A DNA stretch of 37,367 bases from an uncultured Pseudomonadales bacterium (GCA_938091935.1 CALKNV010000015.1:1-37367), one strand, 5' to 3'; shown: positions 1-8,143, counted from the stretch's first letter. The notes: generated by a model not told the origin, from the sequence alone. Program-made: numbers and translations.

Positions 1-713
1 CGATCAATGAATACATCGAGATCGGCGGTGAATGGTTCAAGGTTGTGGGACTGCTGGAGACTAAAGGCGAGATAATGGGTTTCAGTCAGGATGATATCGT
101 GTTGATCCCCTATTCCACCATGCAAAGCCTTCAAGGCAATCAAGCCAGGACCGACATTCAGATTCAGCTCAGTCTCACTGAGGGTGTCCATATCGAAGAT
201 GTCGCCGGGCAGCTAACTGCGATGCTGCGCAATGCCCACGACCTCTCTGCAGATGAAGACGATGATTTTGTGATTCAGACCTCAGAACAACTCATGGAGA
301 CTTTCGATCAGATCATTGGCATGGTGACCATCGTCATAGGCGGCATTGTCAGCATCTCGTTGCTGGTGGGCGGTATCGGCATCATGAATATTATGCTGGT
401 CTCTGTAACTGAACGAACGCGAGAGATTGGCATCTGCAAAGCGATTGGAGCCAAGCGCCACCATATCCTGATGCAATTTCTTATAGAGGCGCTTTTGCTA
501 TCGCTGCTCGGCGGGCTAATTGGACTGGCTCTCGGCTACGGCCTCGGTACCTTGATCGCCAGCAGCATCCCGGGCTTTCCTCCAGCAGCTATACCCTGGT
601 GGTCGGTAGCACTGGCACTCGGCTTCTCCGGTTTCGTCGGCGTTTTGTTTGGCATTCTGCCGGCGGCGAAAGCAGCCAACCTCGACCCGATTGATGCCCT
701 ACGATACGAATAG
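1..713 (+). CDS. ABC transporter permease, MacB/FtsX type (5' end outside window)
   Basis: This is the C-terminal part of a MacB-type permease, an inner-membrane protein that works with an ATPase and usually a periplasmic adaptor in efflux or lipoprotein handling. The frame is open from base 3, with no real start inside the window, so the gene begins upstream; the GTG at 45 is internal. The visible part starts in the periplasmic domain (EIGGEWFKVVG, then YSTMQSL) and continues into the FtsX domain. That domain has a first membrane helix near MVTIVIGGIVSISLLVGGIG, the conserved NIMLVSVTERTREIGICKAIGA stretch in two pieces, and two further C-terminal helices. It ends in the family-typical AANLDPIDALRYE. 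A terminator follows directly. The substrate cannot be told from this fragment. Confidence 0.9.
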   Translation, partial: INEYIEIGGEWFKVVGLLETKGEIMGFSQDDIVLIPYSTMQSLQGNQARTDIQIQLSLTEGVHIEDVAGQLTAMLRNAHDLSADEDDDFVIQTSEQLMETFDQIIGMVTIVIGGIVSISLLVGGIGIMNIMLVSVTERTREIGICKAIGAKRHHILMQFLIEALLLSLLGGLIGLALGYGLGTLIASSIPGFPPAAIPWWSVALALGFSGFVGVLFGILPAAKAANLDPIDALRYE

Positions 714-738
714 TAAGCCAAGTAGGGAGTCCACAAAC

Positions 739-774
739 AAAAAACCGGAGCTGCGATGCAGCCCCGGCTTTTTT
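739..774. terminator. Bidirectional intrinsic terminator between convergent genes
   Basis: A hairpin with arms CCGGAGCTGC and GCAGCCCCGG (745-767, one mismatch, GAT loop) is flanked by six A on the left and six T on the right. It can end transcription from the permease on the plus strand and from the DUF4097 gene on the minus strand. Confidence 0.85.
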
Positions 775-828
775 GTTGCTAAGTGGAACCGTCTAGCCGA
801 CGAATCCCATCGATTTGACTGAAAGCGA

Positions 829-2037
829 CTAGTCTTCCACTGACACGATATTAATATCGCTGTTGTTGGTTTCCAGATAGATGCGATCGCCGCCACCATT
901 GATGTCACCACGCCCGACAATGTCACCATCATCGTCTTCCTGGATGGTCAGCGGGAAATCGGTGTAGATTCGATAGTCCCCTCGGCTGCGGCGTGAAACT
1001 TCAAGATCCGCGATGATAGTTGCGCTGTGATCACTGGGCACGCGGATGGTCACATCGCCACCAGCAGTTTCCAATTCCACGCTCGCGTCTCGATTACCGG
1101 AGTAAGCGATGAGTTCAGCATCGATTCGCCCACCGGCTGTGTCGGCACGAATCGGGCCAACGGCCTGGCGAATGGTGATACTGCCGCCTGAGGTATCGGC
1201 ATTAACCGCCCCATTGCTGCGAGCAATCTCAATGTTGCCTCCGGAAGTATCGGCTTCAACACTCACCTCGCTTCCCTCAAGAATGATATTGCCTCCGGAA
1301 GTATCAGCAACAATCGGACCCAGCGCATAGTCGGCCCGGATCGTGCCACCTGAAGTATTCAGATTCACGGGGCCACTGCCCTGCCCGACTGTGATATTGC
1401 CGCCCGAAGTCTCGGCCTCCATCTCGCCACCCACATCACCGATACGGATATTTCCGCCCGAGGTATCAGCAGTGACATCACCAGTGACATTACCTATTTC
1501 TATTGCGCCGCCAGAAGTGTCTGCAACCACATTGCCATCAACATTTGCGATTTCAATGCGCCCACCCGAAGTGTCAGCCCGAACATCGCCTGTCACCGCG
1601 CCGATTTCAATGCGGCCGCCACTGGTATCAGCGACCACATCACCAATCAGGGATCCGACTTCAATCATGCCGCCCCCGGTGTCAAGGTCCACGCTATATT
1701 CCTCCGGCACATCGACGTCGAAGCTGATATTGGAACTACCCCAGCCAAAAATTCCTCCGCTACGCTCTCTTTCAGCTAGCACGTTGACATCGTTACCGGA
1801 CTGTTCAAGCTGCACGTCGAAGTCATCAGCGTTGCGAACTCTCACACGCACGCGGTTCTGGTCCCAGGTGCTAACACTGATCGCGCCAGCATCACTTTTA
1901 AGAGTTAACATTCCCCCGCGGCTAACATCGAATTCCTGATCGATGTTGTCTTCCTGCGCAGCTACTGACACTGCGAAAGTGCTTATGAATAGCGCAAGGA
2001 CTGCTGTAGCTAGTTTGGCGGTTTTTGTGAAAATCAT
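829..2037 (-). CDS. Exported DUF4097-type beta-helix (putative adhesin) protein
   Basis: A 402-residue exported protein. Residues 1-28 form a signal peptide (basic start, hydrophobic ALFISTFAVSV, AAQ cleavage site). From about residue 120 to 330 there are about twelve copies of a roughly 19-residue unit centred on ADTSGG followed by an alternating hydrophobic strand (for example RIEIG, NIRIG). I count seven exact ADTSGG and five variants (DTGGG, AETSGG, LNTSGG, ADTAGG, LETAGG). Alternating strands with glycine turns indicate a right-handed beta-helix or solenoid, as in the DUF4097/DUF4098 putative adhesin family. The start ATG has a good AGGGAAAG ribosome site. It is the last gene behind the anti-sigma factor (70 bases) and the sigma factor, so it is probably a regulon member or cell-envelope sensor. 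Molecular function is unknown. Confidence 0.85.
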   Translation of the reverse strand: MIFTKTAKLATAVLALFISTFAVSVAAQEDNIDQEFDVSRGGMLTLKSDAGAISVSTWDQNRVRVRVRNADDFDVQLEQSGNDVNVLAERERSGGIFGWGSSNISFDVDVPEEYSVDLDTGGGMIEVGSLIGDVVADTSGGRIEIGAVTGDVRADTSGGRIEIANVDGNVVADTSGGAIEIGNVTGDVTADTSGGNIRIGDVGGEMEAETSGGNITVGQGSGPVNLNTSGGTIRADYALGPIVADTSGGNIILEGSEVSVEADTSGGNIEIARSNGAVNADTSGGSITIRQAVGPIRADTAGGRIDAELIAYSGNRDASVELETAGGDVTIRVPSDHSATIIADLEVSRRSRGDYRIYTDFPLTIQEDDDGDIVGRGDINGGGDRIYLETNNSDINIVSVED

Positions 2038-2107
2038 TTTCTTTCCCTCTGTTCAGATCCTTCACCGAAGGACACTAAGATAGTTTGGTTCGGGTCCCGC
2101 ATACTTT

Positions 2108-3076
2108 CTAAATTACATCGTTATTATTATCAGCCCCTTCCATCGCCTCGATGATGGAACGCGCCTCTGTTCTGATATATTCGTTACTGTCTTCATCCAT
2201 CTGTTCGCGAAACACCGCAAGAGTCTGTGCATCGCGAAAATTACTTAGCGCATTGAAGGCTTCTACGCGCACACCCGGGTTCACGTCTTCCCGTAGGGCA
2301 TAGCGCAATGCATCCCGCACTCTTTCTTCATTCGCCAGGGACACCAGCGATTGCACGGCCTGATAGCGAACGCCTGGGTTCTGATCGTTGGTCAATACAT
2401 AGATGAGCGCCTCATAAACCTGATCACCGCTCACAACAGGTTGCAGTGCATTGATGGTGTCGAGTCGCGAGGCACTGTCGATATCGTTTTGAAGTGCAAC
2501 TGCCATCAACTGATTCACATTCTGGTCGGACACGTTGCCGGTAACGCGAGTTTCTGATGCCAATGCAAAGGTTAGATCTATATCGCCAGTGGTCGCATCA
2601 TAGCTGTTTACCTGCAGCTGGTAGATCTCATAATCATCATCATTCACCAGAGCCAAGGGTGAATCCGCTGTTGCCGCCAGCATCCCAGGCGCTAGTTCTG
2701 GCGCTGCAGGAGAACCCGAAACCATCACGCCAAGCACAAATGTCATTGCCATCGCTGCGCCTTGGAAAGCCACAGTGAGCGGCCGCTCCCACAGACTCTG
2801 CCACCACTGTCGCAGAGAAAAACTGGGGCGCGCAGCTTTCTGAAGATTCTGCCGCAACAGCCAGCGATTACCCTGGATGCGCTCATCGTCAATGAGGGGT
2901 TGGCTCATCGAGGGCAACGCGCTATTGAATCGCTGCTCTTGCTCGAGTAAGTCGCGCAGTTCTGGATTGGCTGCCAACTCTTGCTCAAACATAGCCTGCT
3001 GCGATTCATCCATATCCCCGTAGAGATACTGGATAAGCTGCATTTCCAGCTGTGCCTGATTATTCGAGTTTGTCAT
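2108..3076 (-). CDS. Membrane anti-sigma factor with C-terminal HEAT repeats
   Basis: A 322-residue protein encoded 87 bases after the ECF sigma gene. The N-terminal part (1-60) is short, acidic and helical (QLIQYLYGDMDESQQAMFEQ, with NPELRDLLEQE), the layout of anti-sigma factors that clamp an ECF sigma, but without the HxxxCxxC zinc motif. One membrane helix lies at about residues 100-120 (AFQGAAMAMTFVLGVMVSG). Residues about 200-315 form three HEAT-like helical repeats (NPGVRYQAVQSLVSLA; NPGVRVEAFNALSNF; EYIRTEARSIIEAM), presumably periplasmic. The likely role is to hold the sigma factor inactive until a signal is sensed. The pairing with HEAT repeats suggests protein-protein sensing outside the membrane. 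The anti-sigma role rests on context and N-terminal pattern, so it is fairly but not fully certain. Confidence 0.75.
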   Translation of the reverse strand: MTNSNNQAQLEMQLIQYLYGDMDESQQAMFEQELAANPELRDLLEQEQRFNSALPSMSQPLIDDERIQGNRWLLRQNLQKAARPSFSLRQWWQSLWERPLTVAFQGAAMAMTFVLGVMVSGSPAAPELAPGMLAATADSPLALVNDDDYEIYQLQVNSYDATTGDIDLTFALASETRVTGNVSDQNVNQLMAVALQNDIDSASRLDTINALQPVVSGDQVYEALIYVLTNDQNPGVRYQAVQSLVSLANEERVRDALRYALREDVNPGVRVEAFNALSNFRDAQTLAVFREQMDEDSNEYIRTEARSIIEAMEGADNNNDVI

Positions 3077-3163
3077 TTCTGCTTCCTCTGGTTCATCCTG
3101 TCTACCGTTTGCTTGTGCTGTCGACTATTTGCTTGTGCCGACTTCTTCAGTAATTCCTGCTAT

Positions 3164-3724
3164 CTAGTGAAAATCCCGCAACTGCTCCTGGAGTTTCTTC
3201 CTGGCCCTGAACAGAACTACCTTGACGGAATTGTCTGTGCAGGACATGACTTCAGCGGCCTCTCTGAGCTTAAAGCCCTGCTGATGACAGAGAACGAAAG
3301 CGATGCGCTCCGTGTCAGACAGTTTGTTCAGTGCCTGATTGATTTTTGTATTTAGTTCACTGTCGATCAGGCTGTGCTCCGGCGTCTCGTTAGATATGTA
3401 CTTTTCTTCGTGTTCATACTCAGTCTTTATCGCCGCCATCTTCTGCCAGGTGCGCTTCAATTTGCGTCGGTTGGACAGAGCCGTGTTCACGATAATCTTG
3501 TGCAACCAGGTGCTGAACTTGCTCTCCAATTTGAAGTTGGGTAGCGCCCGGTAGGCGGCAAGCATGGCGTCCTGATAAATATCATTGGCGTCGTCCGGGG
3601 TATGGGCAAATCCAGCCGCGACCGCGAGCATCTGTCGTTCAAAAGACCTAACTAGCCTCTCAAATGCCGCAATGTTGCCGGCCTGTGCCGACCGCACCAA
3701 TTCATCTTCTGTCTCTCTGAGCAA
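3164..3724 (-). CDS. ECF-type RNA polymerase sigma factor
   Basis: A 186-residue sigma-70 family factor of the extracytoplasmic-function group. Region 2 spans about residues 10-85 (AFERLVRSFERQMLAVA, then DDANDIYQDAMLAAYRAL, the core-binding helix, and FSTWLHKIIVNTALSNRR, the -10 contact). Region 4 spans about 125-182, with the helix-turn-helix FKLREAAEVMSCTDNSVK followed by VLFRARKKLQEQL. The earliest in-frame start is TTG at 3724, preceded by GGGGAC at a suitable distance; a TGA closes the frame upstream, so the protein cannot begin much earlier. It heads an operon with the anti-sigma gene and the DUF4097 gene. By analogy it probably drives its own operon, but I did not identify a convincing ECF promoter. 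Confidence 0.92.
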   Translation of the reverse strand: MLRETEDELVRSAQAGNIAAFERLVRSFERQMLAVAAGFAHTPDDANDIYQDAMLAAYRALPNFKLESKFSTWLHKIIVNTALSNRRKLKRTWQKMAAIKTEYEHEEKYISNETPEHSLIDSELNTKINQALNKLSDTERIAFVLCHQQGFKLREAAEVMSCTDNSVKVVLFRARKKLQEQLRDFH

Positions 3725-3822
3725 GAAACTGTCCCCGGGTTGTACTGAAAGTTGATCTAATTTAACTCATTAGAGCCCCCAGCAGAGAAAAGGTTAACAA
3801 GCCTTTAAAAAGAATTTTTTCC

Positions 3823-3848
3823 AAAAAAAACAGGGCCTTAAGGCCCTG
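3823..3848 (-). terminator. Intrinsic terminator for the minus-strand gene at 3907-4287
   Basis: A perfect palindrome, CAGGGCCTTAAGGCCCTG (3831-3848), is followed in the minus-strand direction by eight T (3823-3830). It ends the small exported-protein transcript and insulates the sigma-factor operon downstream. Confidence 0.88.
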
Positions 3849-3906
3849 CTAAACACCAGAATGCTCTGGTCGGAGGAATGATTGGGGATTTTGGGCGAAA
3901 CGCCCG

Positions 3907-4287
3907 CTAGGAATCGATTGCGTCGGCGGCGGAACCAGGACACTGACAGCGGGCCGAACTGCGCCGGGCGCCCCGGGCCATGCGTGAATTACGGGCCTGT
4001 CTCTGCATTAGTCGGCGCTCCTGCAGTGCTGCTTTCTGCTCATCGGTCAGGGTTTCTAGCTGCGTTTGAATGGCTTGGCGCCGTTCAGCCCGCTCTTCTC
4101 GCTGCAACTGCCGCAATTCCTGGATTCGCTGCTGGCGCTTCTGGCGTTCGGCTTCCTGCACAGCCAGATCCGCTTGAACAGGCGCCTGGTCCTGCGCACT
4201 CACCGGCACAGCAAGGCACAGAATGGCCAGTAAGGCGGGGGCCAGCACACAATTCTTAGCTGAGTTGATTGATAGACTATTGATCAT
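3907..4287 (-). CDS. Small exported Gln/Arg/Glu-rich coiled-coil protein
   Basis: A 126-residue protein of unrecognised family. Residues 1-32 look like a signal peptide (hydrophobic VLAPALLAILCLAVPVSA, AQ cleavage). The mature part from about residue 45 to 105 is a highly charged, helical coiled coil rich in Q, R and E (QRIQELRQLQREERAERR) containing LTDEQKAALQERR. That segment recalls the LTxxQ signature of the CpxP/Spy periplasmic chaperone group, although the match is short. The C-terminus carries two cysteines (RCQCPGS). The start ATG has a GGAG ribosome site and the gene ends at a strong terminator. Direct repeats in its upstream region (4354-4381) may be regulatory. A long plus-strand frame overlaps it but has no signal or start context. 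Confidence 0.7.
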   Translation of the reverse strand: MINSLSINSAKNCVLAPALLAILCLAVPVSAQDQAPVQADLAVQEAERQKRQQRIQELRQLQREERAERRQAIQTQLETLTDEQKAALQERRLMQRQARNSRMARGARRSSARCQCPGSAADAIDS

Positions 4288-4353
4288 TGTATTCTCCGTT
4301 CCTAGCTGAGAAACGCCGCATAATTCGGCTTTGTGAGTTAGAACGGATGACGA

Positions 4354-4381
4354 GATGATCGGTTTACTCGATGATCGGTTT
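4354..4381. repeat. Two direct repeats of GATGATCGGTTT, 16 bases apart
   Basis: GATGATCGGTTT occurs at 4354-4365 and again at 4370-4381, followed by ACTC and GCTA. The pair lies upstream of the small exported coiled-coil gene, between it and the ribbon-helix-helix gene, where a regulator site would be expected. Only the repeat itself is seen; binding is inference. Confidence 0.4.
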
Positions 4382-4404
4382 GCTAAATAGGAGAGGGAGC
4401 GCAG

Positions 4405-4602
4405 TTAGTCCTTATCAGTCTCCTGATCTACAGCAGACTCGCTTTTCTGCGCTTGAGATTTGAGCCGACCCGCCTTGATCAGGCTTTCGCGCAAGACGAA
4501 TTCGATCTGCGCATTGACGCTGCGCAGATCATCATTCGCCCATTTTTGCATTGCTTCCAGAATCTCTGGATTGATCCTGAGTGGATAGGTCTTACGCTTC
4601 AT
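4405..4602 (-). CDS. Arc-family ribbon-helix-helix DNA-binding protein
   Basis: A 65-residue protein. KTYPLRINPEILEAMQKWA followed by RSVNAQIEFVLRESL is the classical ribbon-helix-helix pattern: a beta strand with alternating residues (YPLRI), helix A, then helix B starting at SVNAQIE. Proteins of this fold (Arc, MetJ, CopG) dimerise and read tandem short palindromes through the strand. The C-terminal 20 residues are charged and probably disordered. The gene lies 53 bases after the SPFH gene on the same strand. Small Arc-like genes next to SPFH genes are, as I recall, a recurrent gammaproteobacterial arrangement. The tandem TGATATCA sites at 5631-5649 are good candidates for its operator. It could also be an orphan antitoxin-like regulator; no toxin gene is next to it. 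Confidence 0.82.
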   Translation of the reverse strand: MKRKTYPLRINPEILEAMQKWANDDLRSVNAQIEFVLRESLIKAGRLKSQAQKSESAVDQETDKD

Positions 4603-4655
4603 AAGCTTTTAGATCAGCAGAATGAAATGTTTGATTGCAGTGTTTGCCAGCGCCG

Positions 4656-5519
4656 CTAAGTGTAAAGGCTGCCGGCATTAACAACTGGCGATGCGGCACT
4701 CTCTCCGCACAGTACGACCAGCAAATTGCTGACCATTGCCGCCTTGCGCTCCTCATCGAGTTCCACTACCTGCTTGGCCGACAGTTCTTCCAGCGCCAGA
4801 TCGACCATACCCACAGCACCCTCAACGATTTTCTTGCGCGCCGCCACGATCGCCGAAGCCTGCTGACGCTGCAGCATGGCGCTGGCAATTTCTGGCGCAT
4901 AAGCCAAATGGCTGATACGTGCTTCAATCACTTCCACACCGGCCTTGCTGAGGCGGTTTTGAACTTCTGTTTTCAGCAGGTCCGCTACTTCCTCTGGATT
5001 ACTGCGCAGACAAAAATCTGCACCTTCATCGTCGTGGCTGTCATAGGGGTGGGTCGTGGCAAGATTTCGCAGCGCTGCTTCACTCTGAATCTGAACATAG
5101 TTTTCGTAGTCGTCGACTTCGAACAGGGCCTCTGCGGTGTCAACCACCTTCCAAACCACAACCGCTGCGATGTCGATGGGATTACCGCTGCTATCATTAA
5201 CCTTCAAGGTGCCCGATTCAAAGTTACGAACCCGCAAAGATACCTTGGCTTTCATGTATAGCGGATTTGCCCAGCGCAGCCCTTCATTACGCTCACTGCC
5301 CACGTATTTACCGAAGAGTTGCAATACACGCCCCTGATTAGGGGCCACCATGAAAAAGCCGATCCAGCACAGCAGGACAATCAGTCCGAGGATGACCATG
5401 GGAATTTTGAGCACTACGGGTAGAACTACAACCGCGACAGGCGTAATAAGGGTTAGTACAAACAGCACCAAAATGGCGAGGTAGCCGTTGTAAGTCGAAG
5501 CTTGTTTTTCCTCAATCAT
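4656..5519 (-). CDS. SPFH-domain (stomatin/prohibitin-like) membrane protein
   Basis: A 287-residue protein of the SPFH family, membrane-associated scaffolds that form large oligomers in membrane microdomains. The N-terminus has two close hydrophobic segments ([20 protein letters not shown] and [16 protein letters not shown], about residues 13-60). The band-7 domain follows ([23 protein letters not shown]... through [21 protein letters not shown], about 60-225). After that comes an alanine/glutamate-rich coiled coil ([23 protein letters not shown]), typical of the family. The start ATG has a GGAG site at good spacing. Transcription probably starts at the promoter at 5641-5670, which overlaps the tandem palindromes. 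It is the first gene of a pair with the ribbon-helix-helix gene. The client protein is unknown. Confidence 0.92.
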   Translation of the reverse strand: MIEEKQASTYNGYLAILVLFVLTLITPVAVVVLPVVLKIPMVILGLIVLLCWIGFFMVAPNQGRVLQLFGKYVGSERNEGLRWANPLYMKAKVSLRVRNFESGTLKVNDSSGNPIDIAAVVVWKVVDTAEALFEVDDYENYVQIQSEAALRNLATTHPYDSHDDEGADFCLRSNPEEVADLLKTEVQNRLSKAGVEVIEARISHLAYAPEIASAMLQRQQASAIVAARKKIVEGAVGMVDLALEELSAKQVVELDEERKAAMVSNLLVVLCGESAASPVVNAGSLYT

Positions 5520-5629
5520 GAAACTTCTCCTTCGATCTCATTCGTTCTCTTGAGTTTTTACGTGTTCATCAATTGCATGTGCTATACAGCCATTCGCAGT
5601 TCGTAAGGTGGGCGATTGGCTGTAGCATT

Positions 5630-5650
5630 TTGATATCACATTGATATCAC
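5630..5650. promoter_or_regulatory. Tandem TGATATCA palindromes, candidate operator of the Arc-like repressor
   Basis: TTGATATCAC occurs twice back to back (5630-5639 and 5641-5650), giving two perfect 8-bp palindromes TGATATCA whose centres are 11 bp apart, about one helical turn. That spacing is what ribbon-helix-helix dimers need to bind side by side. The second copy covers the presumed -10 element of the SPFH promoter, so binding would block transcription. The site is seen; the binder is inferred from the neighbouring gene. Confidence 0.55.
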
Positions 5651-5670
5651 TTTCGAAAATCAGTTGTCAA
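5641..5670 (-). promoter_or_regulatory. Candidate sigma-70 promoter of the SPFH / ribbon-helix-helix operon
   Basis: On the minus strand a perfect TTGACA (5665-5670) is followed after 18 bases by TATCAA (5641-5646), with an extended -10 TG just upstream. It lies about 120 bases before the SPFH start. The rest of the 300-base gap (5520-5819) shows no further gene or strong hairpin. Confidence 0.5.
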
Positions 5671-5819
5671 CATAAACCCAGCGCACTACTTGCCACATGC
5701 CAATGCGATCGCAAAGAAAAGGAAGGAATTTCTCAATTTACTTAGCTGTATCAGTTAGTTACGCTATCCCGCCATAATATCGGGTTAGACCGCTAAGCAA
5801 TGCAGGAATGGCGCTGTTA

Positions 5820-6668
5820 CTACCGAGCTAGACCCAGCGCTGAGCGCGAATCTACCCATTCCCGGATTAGATCCAGCAGATAATCAGGCTTCTCAAATGG
5901 CACAAGGTGCCCCGTGCCCGGTACCTCTGCATAGTCATGCTGAGGAGACTTCGACTGCCATCGCAGCCAGTTGGACTGGTCCAGGGTGTTGGACTCACCG
6001 CCGCGAATCGCCAACACGGGGATCTCCAAACCATCCAATAGATGCCAGATGTTTTGCGCCCGCAAGTAGCATGCAGCTTCCCATTCGCGGCTAAAAGCGA
6101 GCTGCACCTGGCCTGTCTCAGAATCAATCAGGCCGTGATTCAAGTAATCCCAAAGCACTTCGTCCCCGATGCGCTTGAACACGGATTTTGGTCGAAAATG
6201 GTCGTAGGCGTGCTGCCGGCTCGGCCATTGAAACTGGCGTGTCAAAGTGCGACGAATCAGTGGGACGCGCCTTCGTGCCAGCCACCGGAACATCCGCAGC
6301 ATGCGGTAGTAAGAAGGCGGCATCAGCACCGGCTCTATCAGAATTAAGCCCTTGATCGGCAGCTGAGAATTAACCGCGGCCATCACCACAGCAGCCGATC
6401 CCATGGAATGCCCCATGCAAATAGCGGGCTTATTGAGCTGCCGCAGCGCCGCGGCAACATCCTCACCGAACACATCCCATGACTTCAGTGTCGTGGGCGG
6501 CTCAGCCTCTGGCCAAAGTGGTCTGTGCAAGCCGGCGACCACATGATGCGACGAAGTAAGCGGCTCCAGCAGTGAGCGATATGCCAGGGGTGGGTAGCCG
6601 TTGGCGTGGGCAAAGAACAGCAGGTCGCCACGACCGCCAAGGTCCAAAGAAGGTACTTCCGAGTGCAT
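5820..6668 (-). CDS. Alpha/beta-fold hydrolase
   Basis: A serine hydrolase of about 282 residues with the alpha/beta-hydrolase layout: an oxyanion HANGYPP loop near residue 22, the nucleophile elbow GHSMGS with the serine at about 88, an acidic residue after strand 7 (probably in AIRGGESNTLD), and the final histidine in GTGHLVPFEKP. A lid-like helical section with many arginines and tryptophans lies between (RMFRWLARRRVPLIRRTL). No signal peptide, so cytoplasmic. The frame also allows a GTG at 6671; I prefer ATG at 6668. It follows the ABA4-like gene by some 30 bases and is probably co-transcribed. Esterase, lipase or C-C hydrolase activity cannot be separated by sequence alone. Confidence 0.88.
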   Translation of the reverse strand: MHSEVPSLDLGGRGDLLFFAHANGYPPLAYRSLLEPLTSSHHVVAGLHRPLWPEAEPPTTLKSWDVFGEDVAAALRQLNKPAICMGHSMGSAAVVMAAVNSQLPIKGLILIEPVLMPPSYYRMLRMFRWLARRRVPLIRRTLTRQFQWPSRQHAYDHFRPKSVFKRIGDEVLWDYLNHGLIDSETGQVQLAFSREWEAACYLRAQNIWHLLDGLEIPVLAIRGGESNTLDQSNWLRWQSKSPQHDYAEVPGTGHLVPFEKPDYLLDLIREWVDSRSALGLAR

Positions 6669-6700
6669 CACGTTAACTCTGATTCTGATTGCTGACTGCG

Positions 6701-7147
6701 TTATTGGGCCAGATCATAGATTGTGAATCGCCTCGCCACCACTGCTCGCAGCGATAGATAGAGCACCAGACCCACCGGGCCAAGCAGCCAAGTGAATATA
6801 AGACAAGGAATCACCATCCAATGGGGGATGTCATGACGCTGCGCATCCTGCACTTCCCAGCTGCCAACGAACAGGTCAAACGCCAGATAATGAACCCACC
6901 CACCGGTGAGGATATAGGGGTTACTGAATAATGCGGTGACTGCCGCGGCAGAGCCAAAACCACCGCCCTCCGGCCAGGCTGGCAGCTGAGACAGCGCCAG
7001 ACCCAGGTAGACTAAACCGAGGATGAAGGGAATTACGCCGGCACTGATCAGCGTTAGCGTCCATTTCCAGCGCGGCAGCGCAACCAGCAGCAGCCAGCCC
7101 GGCAAAATTAGTAGATTACAGACAGAAAAAATGAGTTCAGCGCTCAT
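6701..7147 (-). CDS. ABA4-like (DUF4281) integral membrane protein
   Basis: A 148-residue membrane protein with four predicted helices. The pattern GGWVHYLAFDLFVGSWEVQD followed by RHDIPHWMVIPCLIFTWLLGPVGL is characteristic of the ABA4/DUF4281 family, named for the plant protein needed for neoxanthin synthesis; the bacterial members are uncharacterised. The His/Asp/Glu residues of HYLAFD and SWEVQD sit next to membrane segments and are the best candidates for a functional site. I start it at ATG 7147, which has AGGGGG at 8 bases; a longer frame up to 7234 lacks such a site. It lies between the BRCT gene and the hydrolase gene, all on the minus strand. Confidence 0.82.
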   Translation of the reverse strand: MSAELIFSVCNLLILPGWLLLVALPRWKWTLTLISAGVIPFILGLVYLGLALSQLPAWPEGGGFGSAAAVTALFSNPYILTGGWVHYLAFDLFVGSWEVQDAQRHDIPHWMVIPCLIFTWLLGPVGLVLYLSLRAVVARRFTIYDLAQ

Positions 7148-7255
7148 GGCAGCCCCCTGAAAAAATGGTCTGGATGCAGAATGATTGGAAAACGGTATGA
7201 AGAAATACTTTTGGCGCAGCACCTGCGCTCGCAATACTGAGGCTGCGCGAGAATC

Positions 7256-8143
7256 TTAACCCAAAAGCCTCAGCAGCGTACGCTCAGTAATGCAGTTGAT
7301 ATTGACACCTTTCCGCTTTAACAGCTGGGCCTTTTCAATCTTGCGACCGTGGGCGGTGTACAACCAATCGCGGCTGGCCAGGGTGCCAATCACAAGGTAA
7401 TCCACATTCTTGTTAACATTGGGTGATGTCTCGGCACCGCGAAGTCGAAGATTAGTATCAACTGAGTTGCGATCGCCACTCACGAATTCACCGGTAAGAC
7501 AGAACATTGAGCCGGCGACTTTTATGTCGTCTACTTCGTCTTCCCAGACTTCTGTGGATGATTCGTAGCTAACGTCAGGCACGGAATTATCATTCCCGGT
7601 GACCTGATTCACGGTGACCATCAAATCGTGCCGCTCTTCTTCCGTGATGATGCCATCTTCAAGCACACTATTGAGCCGATTGACGATGACGCTGGCGGGC
7701 CATTTCCCCCTGATCGTCTCATTGCGATTTAACCAGCTAGCAAGAGCATCGACTTCCTGGTCGTTCAATACACCATCGGAGGCGACTCCTGTCAGAAAAC
7801 CAATGAGTTCATTGATTCTGCCCATTCCAACCGCAGCATCGCCAGCCTTCTCGCCGTTCAGTGCTTCGATGGCACTCTGCATGCCAGCCAATTCCTCTGG
7901 CGTGATGACTCCATCCTGGAGGATGTCACCCACCTGTTGAAGTATCGCAACGACGTCATCGTGATCAGCCAGGTATTGCTGGGATTTGAGCCAGGCGTCA
8001 AGAAACAGCAATTCCTTCTCATTCAGCTCTTCATCAGCAACGATGCCGCGCAGTCCGTTCAGCGCTTTCTCTTTCTAGTGGGCAAATCCAAACGCCTCAG
8101 TGAGCAGCTGGCTGTCTACTTCCTTCGTGATCGCTAAATTCAT
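7256..8143 (-). pseudogene. BRCT-domain protein gene interrupted by an in-frame TAG
   Basis: The C-terminal 85 residues (SMFCLTGEFVSGDRNSV ... NVDYLVIG ... GRKIEKAQLLKRKGVNINCI) form a BRCT domain of the DNA-ligase type, which binds DNA ends or phosphopeptides. Before it are two homologous helical units, each with an acidic ADxxLNxxE-like loop and an xDGxITxEE loop, resembling TerB or EF-hand repeats. Unit 2 begins INELIGFLTGVASDGVLNDQE. Its counterpart in unit 1 (ALNGLRGIVADEELNEKE) lies upstream of the first usable start (TTG at 8011). Reading back in the same frame reaches ATG 8143, but TAG at 8075-8077 intervenes. The gene is therefore probably broken, or its short form starts at TTG 8011 with a truncated first unit. 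A sequencing error is also possible. Confidence 0.65.

Noticed and set aside
1160-1680. CRISPR-like periodic DNA
   Set aside because: The period of about 57-60 bases follows the protein repeat, the units diverge at third positions, and there are no unique spacers between exact repeats.
1109-1939. Long plus-strand frames rich in PPEVSA
   Set aside because: They are the antisense image of the ADTSGG repeats in the DUF4097 gene; periodic sequence leaves the opposite strand open.
3882-4259. 125-residue plus-strand frame
   Set aside because: Opposite the small exported protein, which has a signal peptide, ribosome site and terminator; this frame has none.
4635-5261. 208-residue plus-strand frame
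   Set aside because: Antisense to the SPFH gene, which has full domain motifs and a good start.
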